Below are positions 1 through 8,279 of a DNA stretch of 19,532 bases, piece by piece. Both the position numbers and the translations under genes were made by a program. The DNA is from Clostridium sp. CAG:413 (GTDB lineage: Bacteria > Bacillota > Clostridia > Oscillospirales > Acutalibacteraceae): NCBI GenBank assembly GCA_000431775.1, contig FR888217.1, positions 100,881-120,412 of the forward strand, in the 5' to 3' direction. The notes under the pieces are model-generated. The model was not told the DNA's origin and ran no database searches. It worked only from the letters and a program-made list of their open reading frames with translations. How positions within the stretch are numbered: the stretch's first letter is position 1; each line of letters opens with the position of its first letter.

Positions 1-261
1 TACACGGAGATCGGCCCCTCTCACAAAGAGCCTGCCGAGATACTCGGTTATGGCGGCGTCGTCACGCTCCCTGCCGATGACACGCATACCGATGAAGCAG
101 TTCGCCGCCAGGATCGGCATACCGACCGCCTTCATCGCCTCAATATGCTCAATGGGCTTGTTGGCTATCTCCTGACAGTGTACCTCGACATAATCGTAGC
201 CGAGCGACTTGGCATACCGCATATTTTCAACATTTGTTCCTATGCAAACTCCGAATTTCAT
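1..261 (-). CDS. Sugar phosphate isomerase/epimerase-like TIM-barrel protein (C-terminus beyond window)
   Basis: Only the first 87 codons are in the window; the frame is still open at base 1. The protein starts MKFGVCIGTNVENMRYAKSL and continues with GYDYVEVH, a short-strand/helix pattern typical of the xylose-isomerase-like (AP endonuclease family 2) TIM barrel, where strand 1 carries the substrate pocket and YVEVH is strand 2 with its metal-side glutamate. The ATG at 261 overlaps the recN stop as ATGA, and a GGAGG sits 7 bases upstream, so it is translationally coupled to recN as the last visible gene of the nusB operon. The family covers sugar-phosphate epimerases, inosose dehydratases and related enzymes; the substrate cannot be told from this fragment. 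Confidence 0.75.
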   Translation of the reverse strand, partial: MKFGVCIGTNVENMRYAKSLGYDYVEVHCQEIANKPIEHIEAMKAVGMPILAANCFIGMRVIGRERDDAAITEYLGRLFVRGADLRV

Positions 262-1937
262 CTCATATCCTCCGCTGCTTTTTGAGCATTGATGAGCATT
301 TCCTTCGCCGTCTCTATCTGTAGGGCTGTCACGCTGCCGCCCGCCGTTATCCGCGCTATCTCCGCCGCCCTCTCGTCAAACGAGAGCGGGCTGACGCGGG
401 TGAATGTGCCGCCGTCGCGGACGGTCTTCTCGATCTTCATGTGTCTGTCCGCCTGCGCCGCTATGCGGGCAAGGTGGGTGACGCAGATGACCTGCCGCCC
501 CCTCGAGACCTGTGAGAGCTTCAGGGCGATCTTCTCCGCCGCCGAGCCGCTCACGCCCGTGTCAATCTCGTCGAATATCAGCGTGCCGACGTCGTCTTTA
601 TCCGAGAGCACATTTTTTATCGCAAGCATTATCCTCGACAGCTCGCCTCCCGAAGCGGTCTTGGCTATCGGCCGAGGCTCCTGCCCCGGGTTCGCGCTGA
701 TGAGGAATTCAACGGAATCCGCACCCTTTGAGGTCAGCGCCGTCGGCTTGCGGTCAACGACGAATCGCACCTTGGGCATATCGAGGAATTCCAGCTCCTC
801 GGCAACTCTTTTTTCAAACTCCGCCGCCGCTTTCATGCGGCTCTCGGTCAATCGGGCGGAGAGAATTTTGATCTTATCCGACAGCGCATACAGCTCCTGC
901 TCAAGCTCGGCTATCAGCTCGCCGGATATCTCTATCTCCGCTCGCTCCTTTTTAAGGCTCTCGAGCTTCGCAAGGATATCCTCCTCCCGCGCGCCGTATT
1001 TCATCGAGATACGGTAGAGGGCGTCAAGGCGCTCGTCTATCTGCGAGAGCCTCTCGGGGTTGTATTCAAAACCCTCGGCAAGGTCGCGCACCCCCGCGGC
1101 GCAGTCGGCAAGCTCATAGGCAAGCCCGCGCATAGTCTTGGCGGCTTCCTCCGCCTCCGGGTAGAATTTGGCCGCGCTCTCAAGCAAGGCGGCGCATTCC
1201 TCCGCACCTACGGCGACCCCGGACTCACCGCCGAGGGCTGCATACGCCCCGCCGAGAGCCTTCATCACCTTGCTGCCGTTGAGCAGCAGCTCTTTCTCTT
1301 TATTAAGAGCCTCCCGCTCGCCTATATGCACGTCGGCGGCGGTAAGCTCGTTTATCTGAAAATCGAGGAAGCTGCGGTTTGCCTCCTTCTCATCACGGCT
1401 GTCATAGAGAGAGTCGAGCTTGCGTTTGACTGCGACAAGCTGAGTAAAAACTGCCTTATACTCCGCCCTGAGCGCCGAATTCTCGGCAAGGGAGTCAATA
1501 AACCCGCAGTGCCGCTCGGGCATGAGCAGCGCCTGGCCGTCGTGCTGACCGTGGATATTGATAAGCCCCGAGCCTATCTCACGCAGCACCGAAACGGTGA
1601 CGGGGCAGCCGTTGACGCGGCAGGAATTGCGCCCCGACGCGCTCAGCGAACGGCTGAGCACGAGAGTCCCGTCCGGCTGCGGCTCGATATCATTGCGCTT
1701 GAGCACAGCCTCGACCGCCTTGCCTGCATCGGCAAAGCTTGCAAATACCCGTGCGCTCTCAGCCCCCGTGCGGATAAGCTCCCTCGAGGTGCGCTCGCCG
1801 AGGACGGCGTTTATCGAGTCTATTATGATTGATTTACCTGCGCCCGTCTCGCCCGTCAGGACGTTCAGCCCGCTGTCAAACTCCAGCTCGGCGCTCTCTA
1901 TAACGGCAATATTCTCGATCTTCAGACCGGTGAGCAT
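258..1937 (-). CDS. recN: DNA repair protein RecN (SMC-like ATPase)
   Basis: RecN is an SMC-family ATPase recruited early to double-strand breaks to support RecA-dependent recombination. The 559-residue length is normal. Seen in the sequence: Walker A GETGAGKS at residues 29-36, followed by the RecN-type SIIIDSINAVLGER; a NIHGQHDGQ segment near residue 128; two long acidic/lysine-rich helical stretches in the middle consistent with the coiled-coil arm; then the ABC signature TASGGELSR, Walker B TLIFDEIDTG and the switch histidine in VICVTHLARIA. The ATG at 1937 has AGAGGT 8 bases upstream. The gene follows argR with an 18-base gap and overlaps the isomerase gene by 4 bases, so it belongs to the nusB operon, as in most Firmicutes where argR (ahrC) and recN are adjacent. 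Identification is secure. Confidence 0.97.
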   Translation of the reverse strand: MLTGLKIENIAVIESAELEFDSGLNVLTGETGAGKSIIIDSINAVLGERTSRELIRTGAESARVFASFADAGKAVEAVLKRNDIEPQPDGTLVLSRSLSASGRNSCRVNGCPVTVSVLREIGSGLINIHGQHDGQALLMPERHCGFIDSLAENSALRAEYKAVFTQLVAVKRKLDSLYDSRDEKEANRSFLDFQINELTAADVHIGEREALNKEKELLLNGSKVMKALGGAYAALGGESGVAVGAEECAALLESAAKFYPEAEEAAKTMRGLAYELADCAAGVRDLAEGFEYNPERLSQIDERLDALYRISMKYGAREEDILAKLESLKKERAEIEISGELIAELEQELYALSDKIKILSARLTESRMKAAAEFEKRVAEELEFLDMPKVRFVVDRKPTALTSKGADSVEFLISANPGQEPRPIAKTASGGELSRIMLAIKNVLSDKDDVGTLIFDEIDTGVSGSAAEKIALKLSQVSRGRQVICVTHLARIAAQADRHMKIEKTVRDGGTFTRVSPLSFDERAAEIARITAGGSVTALQIETAKEMLINAQKAAEDMR

Positions 1938-1955
1938 AGCTGAATACCTCTATTC

Positions 1956-2405
1956 TCAAGCAATGATTTCGTCGATGGCGTTCTTCATCTTCGCAGCGAA
2001 TTCGGGAGTCCTGCAAAGAGCAAAGATGGTGTCGTCGCCCGCAAGAGTGCCGACAAGCCCCTCCCAATGCATGGCGTCAAGGGCGGCGCAGGCTGCGTTA
2101 GCCATGCCGGTGTAGCACTTGACGACAAGGGTGTTGCCCGCATAGTCGGCGGAGATGACTGAGTGGCCGAAAATGCTCCTGTATTTGCCGAGCAGCTCGC
2201 CCGATTCGCCGCTGTCAACGGTGTAGCGGCTGCGGCCAAGCTCGTCGACCTTCTTTACAAGGCGCAGATCCTTGATATCTCTCGATATCGTGGCCTGAGT
2301 GGTGTTGAAACCCTCCTCATGCAGTTTATCGAGAAGCTCGGTCTGGGTGGAGAGGCAATTCTGCTCGATTATGCGGATTATCGCCTCATGTCTCTGTTTT
2401 TTCAC
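1956..2405 (-). CDS. argR: Arginine repressor ArgR/AhrC
   Basis: ArgR is a hexameric, arginine-responsive DNA-binding regulator that represses arginine synthesis and can activate its catabolism. With the GTG start at 2405 the protein is 149 residues, the same as AhrC of B. subtilis. The N-terminal winged helix carries the recognition helix TQATISRDIKDL at residues 36-47, and the C-terminal arginine-binding/hexamerization domain carries GTLAGDDTI at 119-127, with the two aspartates that bind arginine. An ATG at 2414 would add three residues, but the GAGAGG element abuts that ATG and sits 9 bases before the GTG; the GTG also gives the family start MKKQRHE. It is embedded between nadK and recN with very short gaps. 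Whether it represses its own operon is not visible: no clear ARG box was found near the operon promoter. Confidence 0.93.
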   Translation of the reverse strand: MKKQRHEAIIRIIEQNCLSTQTELLDKLHEEGFNTTQATISRDIKDLRLVKKVDELGRSRYTVDSGESGELLGKYRSIFGHSVISADYAGNTLVVKCYTGMANAACAALDAMHWEGLVGTLAGDDTIFALCRTPEFAAKMKNAIDEIIA

Positions 2406-2420
2406 TGATCTCATCCTCTC

Positions 2421-3269
2421 TCAGCGCCTCTGCGCCAGTTTTTTATACACTATATCAATAAAGCTGTCGGCTTTTATCCTGATGAAATTTGCCGTCAGAT
2501 CGGCTCGCTCTATCCTCGCTGAGCAGCCCCTTTCGATGAGCTGCGGCTTCACGCCGTCGGCGGAGAAACAAAGCCGCTCATTCTCCGCAGAGGAGACGGT
2601 TATGACCGTATCCGCCCCGAATATCAAAGAACGGTCGACAAGGGAATGCGGGCAGACAGGGGTGAGCAGCATACTTTCAAGCTCCGGGTCGACTATCGGG
2701 CCGCCCGCCGAGAGCGAATATGCCGTCGAGCCGGTCGGGGTGGCGACGACTATACCGTCGCAAAGATAGCTGTTGAACACCCTGCCGTTGGATGCAACGT
2801 CGATGAGCGACATGCGCTGCTTCTCTTCGTTTGTAATGAAGCAGTCGTTGACGCAGAAATCGCTGCTCAGGCATTTATCGCCGTCCATGACGCTGGCCTT
2901 GAGCATTATGCGCCTGTCAAGCGTATAATCCCCGTCGATGAGCCTCGGCAGCAGGTCAAGCTCGTCATCCTCAAGCCCCGCCATATAGGCGAGCCTGCCC
3001 GCATTTATGCCGAGTATCGGCTTGCCGTGCATCACGGCGTATTTTGCGGCGTGGATTATCGAGCCGTCGCCGCCGACGGCAATGACCGCGTCGCACACCG
3101 CCAGCGCCTCATCGGGCGGCAGGAAGCTCGCCTTGGTCGAGTCAAACGCCGCTTTATTCTCTTCAAAAAAGCTGTAATCTGCCCCGAGCGAGTCAAGGCT
3201 CGCGCAGACGCGGTGAGTTACTCTCAGAGCCGCTTCTCTGGTGAGATTCGGTATCAGAGTTATTCTCAT
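2421..3269 (-). CDS. nadK: NAD kinase
   Basis: Phosphorylates NAD to NADP in the cytosol using ATP or polyphosphate. The 282-residue length is normal for bacterial NAD kinases. Seen: the signature GGDGSIIHAA from residue 66, GINAGRLAYMAGL at 88-99 (most family members have G-x-L-G-F here), the ND pair at 141-142 that contacts NAD, and the glycine-rich DGIVVATPTGSTAYSLSAGG at 171-190. The ATG at 3269 has a purine-rich GAGGGAGAGA just upstream. It follows tlyA after 19 bases and precedes argR. The order tlyA-nadK-argR-recN is common in Clostridia, whereas B. subtilis lacks nadK at this place; that comparison comes from general knowledge. Assignment is secure from the motifs. Confidence 0.96.
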   Translation of the reverse strand: MRITLIPNLTREAALRVTHRVCASLDSLGADYSFFEENKAAFDSTKASFLPPDEALAVCDAVIAVGGDGSIIHAAKYAVMHGKPILGINAGRLAYMAGLEDDELDLLPRLIDGDYTLDRRIMLKASVMDGDKCLSSDFCVNDCFITNEEKQRMSLIDVASNGRVFNSYLCDGIVVATPTGSTAYSLSAGGPIVDPELESMLLTPVCPHSLVDRSLIFGADTVITVSSAENERLCFSADGVKPQLIERGCSARIERADLTANFIRIKADSFIDIVYKKLAQRR

Positions 3270-3288
3270 TTATCTCTCTCCCTCGGTC

Positions 3289-4098
3289 TTATTTATCAAG
3301 CTGCTCGTGAGAGGCCGCCACAAGCTCGGCGGCGCTGCCCTGCCAGAGCATTGCGGCGCTGTCGCTCTTCTCAACGAGCATAAGATATTCTATATTCCCC
3401 TCGGGTCCTTTGATGGGTGAAAAATCGACATTGCAGACGTTGAAGCCGCTCTCGAGGGCGAATTCCGTTATCGAGGCTACCACGCTCTCATGCACCGCGC
3501 GGTCGCGCACGACGCCCTTTTTGCCGACATTCTCTCTGCCCGCCTCAAACTGCGGCTTGATAAGGCACACAGCCCTGCCGCCGTCCCTGAGAAGCTCTCT
3601 CATAACGGGCAATATCTTGCGAAGCGAGATGAACGAAACATCCACCGAGGCGAAATCCACCTGCTCGGGGATCTGCTCGTGTGTCACATAGCGGAAGTTG
3701 GTACGCTCCATATTGACCACGCGCTCGTCGCACCTGAGCTTCCATGCGAGCTGGCCGTAGCCGACGTCGATGGCGTAGACCTTGGCAGCTCCGTTTGAGA
3801 GCATACAATCCGTAAATCCGCCCGTGGAGGCGCCTATATCCATGCAGACGCATCCCTCGAGCGAGAGGCCGAAATTCTGCACGGCCTTGTGCAGCTTCAG
3901 CCCGCCTCGGCTGACATAGGGATTGACCGCTCCCCTGACTTCGATTATATCCGTATCCTTGACCGCGGCGCCTCCCTTGAGCGCCTTTTGACCGTTGAGA
4001 TAGACGCTGCCCGCCATGATGAGGGCCTTTGCCTTCTCCCTCGTCTCGGCAAGCCCGCGCTCAAACACTGCCACGTCAAGCCGCATTTTATCACTCAT
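3289..4098 (-). CDS. tlyA: TlyA-family rRNA (cytidine-2'-O)-methyltransferase
   Basis: TlyA proteins methylate ribose 2'-hydroxyls of cytidines in 16S and 23S rRNA; older annotation calls them hemolysin A. The 269-residue protein has an N-terminal S4 RNA-binding domain (about residues 6-66, including RLDVAVFERGLAETREKAK and VYLNG) followed by a Rossmann methyltransferase domain with the SAM-binding motif DIGASTGGFTDCML at 87-100, the acidic strand AIDVGYGQL, DVSFISLRK at 153-161 and KPQFEAGREN at 181-190. The K-D-K-E style catalytic residues of RrmJ/FtsJ-like enzymes are plausibly K69, D153 and K181 with E185, but this was assigned by eye. The ATG overlaps the dxs stop by four bases. True haemolytic activity is not implied. 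Confidence 0.94.
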   Translation of the reverse strand: MSDKMRLDVAVFERGLAETREKAKALIMAGSVYLNGQKALKGGAAVKDTDIIEVRGAVNPYVSRGGLKLHKAVQNFGLSLEGCVCMDIGASTGGFTDCMLSNGAAKVYAIDVGYGQLAWKLRCDERVVNMERTNFRYVTHEQIPEQVDFASVDVSFISLRKILPVMRELLRDGGRAVCLIKPQFEAGRENVGKKGVVRDRAVHESVVASITEFALESGFNVCNVDFSPIKGPEGNIEYLMLVEKSDSAAMLWQGSAAELVAASHEQLDK

Positions 4099-5966
4099 CG
4101 CTTCACCCGCTTCTCAATGACTGCCGTCATGCCCTCGGCGGAGAGAGAATACTTCTCAAGCTGCCTGCCGACGCTCGCATGAGCGACAAATTCGTTATCC
4201 ACGGCCGTCACCGTGTAGCTGCCCTTAAATCCCTTTTCGAGCAGCTCGCTGCCGAGCCTCTCGCCGACTCCGCCGCCTTTCATGCCCTCCTCAAAGAAAA
4301 AGACATTTTTGCAGCCGTCGAGGAATTCAAAAGTCCTCTCGGGCAGCGGCTTTATCCTTGCGAGCTTCACTATCTTAACATTAACGCCCCTCTCGGCAAG
4401 GATCTCCTGCGCCCTGAGGGCGTTGAAAAACAGCCTGCCGTAGGTGACTATCGCCGTGTCCGCCGCCGAATCGCCGAAGAGATCGACCTCGTCGGGCACG
4501 GGCAGCCCCTTTGCCTCTTCCGGCTCGCTGCCCCTCGGGTAGCGTATGACTATCAGCCCGGAATCTTTATAGAACGCGCTGTAGAGCGCCGAATTTATCT
4601 CTTCATAGGTCGCGGGCGAATACACCGTGGTATTCGGCAGGCTTTGCAGCAGCGGCACGTCAAAAAGCCCCTGATGCGTTTCGCCGTCCTCGCCGACGAA
4701 GCCCGCGCGGTCAACGGCGATTATCAGCTTGCGGCGCTGAAGCGCCCCGTCATGGATGAGCTGATCCGCCGAACGCTGCAAAAATGTTGAATACACGGCA
4801 AAGACAGGCAGCATCCCGCCCGCCGAAAGCCCGCTCGCAAAGGTGACCGCATGCTCCTCGGCAATACCGACGTCAAAGAAGCGCTCGGGGTATCTTGTCG
4901 AGAATTCCTCAAGCCCCGTGCCGAGGGTCATCGCCGCCGTGATGGCGCAGATACGCTTATCCTTGGCGGCAAAGGAGCACATCGCCTTGCCGAAGAAGGA
5001 GGAATAATTCTCCCCGACCGACAGCGGCTCGCCCGTGTGGGGGTCAAAGCGTGAAATGCCGTGGAATTTCTCGGGCGAATGCTCCGCGTAGTCATAGCCC
5101 CTGCCCTTTAACGTGTTGATGTGTATCAGCACGGGGGCGGCTATCATCTTGGCGCTGTCCATAGCCTCGCAGAGCTGGTTTATGTTGTGGCCGTCGATGG
5201 GGCCGATATATTTGAAGCCCAGATCCTCAAAGAAGGAGCTGGAATACAGGATATTTTTAAGCGCGGTTTTCAGCTTAAAAAGATGATTTGACAGCGATCT
5301 GCCGACTATCGGTATCCTGTTGAGCGCCTTTTCGGTGCCCGCCTTGAAGCGATAGTATTCGGGCTTCGCTCTGACAATGGCAAGGTAGCGTGCGAGCGCG
5401 CCGACATTCTCTGATATCGACATCTCGTTATCGTTGAGTATGACTATGAGCCTGTTTTTGGTCGAGCCCGCGTGATTGAGCGCCTCATAGACCATGCCGC
5501 TGCAAAACGAGCCGTCGCCTATGACCGCCACGGCAAAATTCTTAGAGCCTTTGATGGCGTTCGCCGCGGCTACGCCCGCCGCCTGAGAAACGGAGGTGCC
5601 CGCATGACCCTCATAGAAGCTGTCGTGCTCGCTTTCGTCGGGCCTGACGAAGCCGGAAAGACCGCCCTCGGTGCGCAAAGTGGAGAATCTCTCCGCCCTG
5701 CCCGTGAGCAGCTTATGGGTATACGCCTGATGGCTGACATCCCAAATTATCTTGTCGGCGGGCGAATCGAAGCTCTTGTGAAGAGCGACGGTAAGCTCCA
5801 CCGTGCCGAGATTTGAGGCTAGATGCCCGCCCGTAGACGCAACGGTATCTATCAGCTTGCTCCTTATCTCGGTGCAAAGCTGCTCAAGCTCGCCGTCGCT
5901 CAATCCCTTGAGGTCGGCGGGCGAATTGATCCGTTTGAGTATTGATCCCTGGTATTCGTATTTCAT
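4095..5966 (-). CDS. dxs: 1-deoxy-D-xylulose-5-phosphate synthase
   Basis: Condenses pyruvate and glyceraldehyde 3-phosphate with loss of CO2, the first and usually rate-controlling step of the MEP isoprenoid pathway; needs thiamine diphosphate and Mg. The 623-residue length is typical. Seen: GGHLASNLG near residue 46 and SHQAYTHKLLTGR at 78-90 (active-site histidines), GHAGTS at 120-125, the ThDP motif GDGSF at 150 to NDN at 178-180, the central FDVGIAEEHAVTFASGL with the catalytic glutamate, DRAGFVGEDGETHQG in the pyrimidine domain and a transketolase C-terminal domain ending in FEEGMKGGGVGERL. The ATG lies three bases after ispA and its 3' end overlaps tlyA. Together with ispA it makes this operon a supplier of isoprenoid diphosphates. 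Identification is secure. Confidence 0.98.
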   Translation of the reverse strand: MKYEYQGSILKRINSPADLKGLSDGELEQLCTEIRSKLIDTVASTGGHLASNLGTVELTVALHKSFDSPADKIIWDVSHQAYTHKLLTGRAERFSTLRTEGGLSGFVRPDESEHDSFYEGHAGTSVSQAAGVAAANAIKGSKNFAVAVIGDGSFCSGMVYEALNHAGSTKNRLIVILNDNEMSISENVGALARYLAIVRAKPEYYRFKAGTEKALNRIPIVGRSLSNHLFKLKTALKNILYSSSFFEDLGFKYIGPIDGHNINQLCEAMDSAKMIAAPVLIHINTLKGRGYDYAEHSPEKFHGISRFDPHTGEPLSVGENYSSFFGKAMCSFAAKDKRICAITAAMTLGTGLEEFSTRYPERFFDVGIAEEHAVTFASGLSAGGMLPVFAVYSTFLQRSADQLIHDGALQRRKLIIAVDRAGFVGEDGETHQGLFDVPLLQSLPNTTVYSPATYEEINSALYSAFYKDSGLIVIRYPRGSEPEEAKGLPVPDEVDLFGDSAADTAIVTYGRLFFNALRAQEILAERGVNVKIVKLARIKPLPERTFEFLDGCKNVFFFEEGMKGGGVGERLGSELLEKGFKGSYTVTAVDNEFVAHASVGRQLEKYSLSAEGMTAVIEKRVKR

Positions 5967-5969
5967 GGT

Positions 5970-6872
5970 TCAGCTTTTCCTGCTTGAGAGCTTGTCAGCA
6001 AGCTCGGCAAGGAATTCTCCTTCATCACCGAAAATATCGAGCGCCGACTTTGCCTTATCGGTCAACTCTGCCGCAAGCTCGCCCGAGCGCTCAAGCCCGA
6101 GGAGCGAAACATAGGTCGACTTGCCGTTCTCGCTGTCGCTGCCGATAGGCTTGCCGAGCACGCTTTCGCTGCTCGTGACATCGAGGATATCGTCGACTAT
6201 CTGGAAAGCAAGACCCACTGCGGCGCAATACCCCTCTGCAGCAGCTGTCTGCTCGCCGCTCGCGCCCGCCGCTATGCAGCCCATGACCGCGGCGGCTCTT
6301 ATAAGCTCGCCCGTCTTGAGCCTGTCCGTCGCCGCCAGATCGTCGGCGGTGGCGGATCTCTCCTCATTTGCAAGATCCATGACCTGACCCGCTATCATGC
6401 CCGAGCAGCCCGCAGCCTCGGCGAGCAGGCAGCCCGCAGCGGCACGCTTCTCGGCGGATAATTCCTTTGCGCCGAGTACCGTCTCAAACGCAAGAGTCAG
6501 CAGCCCGTCGCCCGCAAGCAGGGCGTTCGCATAGCCGTAGGCCTTGTGATTTGACGGCTTGCCACGACGCATATCGTCGTTATCCATACAGGGCAGATCA
6601 TCGTGAATGAGCGAATATGTGTGTATCATCTCGATGCCGAGCGCAAGCGGCAGAGCGGCACGGGGGTCGCCGCCGCAGACACGGCAGAATTCAAGAGTCA
6701 GCAGCGGCCTTATGCGCTTGCCGCCGTTCTCAAGCGAATACGACATGGCGTCCAGCATAACAGACAGCCCCTCGGACTCCCTGCCCTTGAACGCCTCGGC
6801 GGAGACATATTGAGCCGCCGCTTCGTTTATCATGGTTATATATTCCTGCATCCTCTGCTCAAATGCGCTCAT
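5970..6872 (-). CDS. ispA: Farnesyl diphosphate synthase (geranyltranstransferase, IspA type)
   Basis: A trans-prenyltransferase that adds isopentenyl diphosphate to allylic primers to give C15 farnesyl diphosphate. The 300-residue protein has GGKRIRPLL at 50-58, the first aspartate-rich motif DDLPCMDND at 91-99 followed by DMRRGKPSNH, and the second aspartate-rich motif DDILD at 227-231 followed by the GKPIGSDSENGKSTY substrate loop. The two extra residues between the aspartates of the first motif are characteristic of bacterial FPP synthases. Product length (C15 rather than C20) is inferred from the IspA-like sequence and from the position between xseB and dxs, the same as in B. subtilis. 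The ATG overlaps the xseB stop by four bases and has GGAGGA three bases upstream. Confidence 0.95.
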   Translation of the reverse strand: MSAFEQRMQEYITMINEAAAQYVSAEAFKGRESEGLSVMLDAMSYSLENGGKRIRPLLTLEFCRVCGGDPRAALPLALGIEMIHTYSLIHDDLPCMDNDDMRRGKPSNHKAYGYANALLAGDGLLTLAFETVLGAKELSAEKRAAAGCLLAEAAGCSGMIAGQVMDLANEERSATADDLAATDRLKTGELIRAAAVMGCIAAGASGEQTAAAEGYCAAVGLAFQIVDDILDVTSSESVLGKPIGSDSENGKSTYVSLLGLERSGELAAELTDKAKSALDIFGDEGEFLAELADKLSSRKS

Positions 6873-7066
6873 GCTTCCTCCGTTCCGGCGGACAGCTCGC
6901 TTATCTTGAGCTGCGCCTTTGCAAGTGTATCGGAGCAGGCGGCGACCAGCGCCGTACCCTCCTCATAGAGCTTCATCATCTCTTCGAGCGAGAGATTGCC
7001 GTTCTCGAGCTTGTCCGCTATCTCTTCAAGCCTTGCGACGGACTTCTCATAATTCATTTTTGCCAT
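6869..7066 (-). CDS. xseB: Exodeoxyribonuclease VII small subunit
   Basis: Small helical subunit that packs in several copies against XseA to form exonuclease VII, which degrades single-stranded DNA from both ends. The chosen ATG gives 65 residues starting MAKMNYEKSVARLEEIADKL and continuing ENGNLSLEEMMKLYEEG, which matches the family consensus closely over nearly its whole length. A longer reading begins at a TTG at 7090 overlapping xseA, but AAAGG lies 7-8 bases before the ATG and the family normally begins at this point, so the shorter form is preferred. It follows xseA by 16 bases and its stop overlaps the ispA start. Identification is secure from the context and from the LEEI...LE.G.LSLEE pattern. 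Confidence 0.94.
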   Translation of the reverse strand: MAKMNYEKSVARLEEIADKLENGNLSLEEMMKLYEEGTALVAACSDTLAKAQLKISELSAGTEEA

Positions 7067-7082
7067 ATAAAACTGCCTTTCA

Positions 7083-8279
7083 TCAATCAATGACCTCGCA
7101 TTTCAGCTCGCCGCCGGCAAGCCTGAGGTCTATCGTATCGCCGACCTCGACCTGAGACGGGCTTGTGAGCACTTTGCCGCCGCTGCTTGCGACCGCATAG
7201 CCCCTCGCAATGACCCGAAGCGGGCTGAGGGCGTCAAGCCTCGCGCACAAAGTGGCTATCTCGCCCCGCCGCACCTCCATGGAGTGGCGCACGGCGCTGT
7301 CTATCCTGACCCCTGCGCCGCCGCACCTTGCGGCAAGGTCGTCTATATAATTCCGAGGGCTGAGGCGTTTAAGGAGCTGCGCCCTTGCCTCGAGCCTCGC
7401 TTTCTCATGAGTTAAAGTGCCGCCGACCGCAGAATTCATCCGCCTTGAGAAGCTGCCGAGCAATTCGCCGAGAGCGGTTATATCCGGCACGGCTATCTCC
7501 GCCGCCGCGGAGGGGGTCGGCGCCCTTAGATCGGCCGCAAAATCGCAGATGGTGAAATCCGTCTCGTGACCGACGGCGGAGATAACAGGTATCTCGCTCG
7601 CCGCAACGGCACGCGCCACGGGCTCCTCGTTAAAAGCCCAAAGCTCCTCGGCGGAGCCGCCGCCCCTGCCGACTATCAGCACATCCGCCGCTTTTTTTGC
7701 GTTAAAAAGCTCTATCGCCGCCTTTATCTGACCCGCCGCGCTCGCGCCCTGCACCTGCACGGGGCAGAGGATAAGCTCGGCGGCGGGGAAACGCCTTGAA
7801 ATGACATTGATTATATCTCTTATCGCCGCGCCCGTGGGCGACGTGACCACGCCGACCCTCTCGGGGAAGCGGGGTATGGGTCTCTTGCGGCTCTCGTCAA
7901 AAAGCCCCTCGGCGGCGAGTTTATTTTTAAGCTGCTCAAAGGCGAGGCTCAGCGCCCCCGCCCCGTCGGGCTGCATATCGTCGATATAAAGCTGATACTG
8001 CCCGTCACGCTCAAAGACCGAAACTCTGCCCTTGATGATGACGTTCATCGAATTCTCGGGCATGAAGCGCAGGCGGGAATTCGCCGACTTGAACATGACC
8101 GCCCTGATACTCGAATACTCGTCCTTTATCGTCATATAGTAATGACCCGTGCGGTAATGATTGGTGAAATTCGATATCTCACCCTGCACAAAGACGGTTT
8201 GCAGGTTATAATCCTGCTCAATTATTGATTTAACATATCTGTTGAGCTGGCTGACGCTCAAAACCACTCCCGCGCTCAT
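7083..8279 (-). CDS. xseA: Exodeoxyribonuclease VII large subunit
   Basis: Catalytic subunit of exonuclease VII. The 398-residue protein is toward the short end of the family (often 400-450), with the C-terminal helical tail somewhat reduced. Seen: an N-terminal OB-fold DNA-binding domain (about residues 5-102, SVSQLNRYVK, GEISNF, GHYYMTIKD), then the catalytic domain with RVGVVTSPTGAAIRDI at 141-156, GRGGGSAEELWAFNEE at 204-219 and SAVGHETDFTICDFAADLRA at 234-253 followed by PTPSAAAE; these hold the conserved aspartates and glutamates. The ATG overlaps the stop of the TsaD-like gene as ATGA. Close linkage to xseB is as expected for an obligate complex. Confidence 0.97.
   Translation of the reverse strand: MSAGVVLSVSQLNRYVKSIIEQDYNLQTVFVQGEISNFTNHYRTGHYYMTIKDEYSSIRAVMFKSANSRLRFMPENSMNVIIKGRVSVFERDGQYQLYIDDMQPDGAGALSLAFEQLKNKLAAEGLFDESRKRPIPRFPERVGVVTSPTGAAIRDIINVISRRFPAAELILCPVQVQGASAAGQIKAAIELFNAKKAADVLIVGRGGGSAEELWAFNEEPVARAVAASEIPVISAVGHETDFTICDFAADLRAPTPSAAAEIAVPDITALGELLGSFSRRMNSAVGGTLTHEKARLEARAQLLKRLSPRNYIDDLAARCGGAGVRIDSAVRHSMEVRRGEIATLCARLDALSPLRVIARGYAVASSGGKVLTSPSQVEVGDTIDLRLAGGELKCEVID

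Noticed and set aside
4029..4790. Plus-strand open frame of 253 codons opposite tlyA/dxs, and similar long plus-strand frames opposite nadK, recN, spoIIIAE and xseA
   Set aside because: They lie entirely antisense to genes with strong family motifs, have arginine/alanine/histidine-rich compositions typical of GC-rich shadow frames, no good ribosome binding sites and no recognisable domain.
7067..7090. Longer xseB beginning at TTG 7090 and overlapping xseA
   Set aside because: The extra eight residues do not fit the family and the ribosome binding site fits the internal ATG at 7066.
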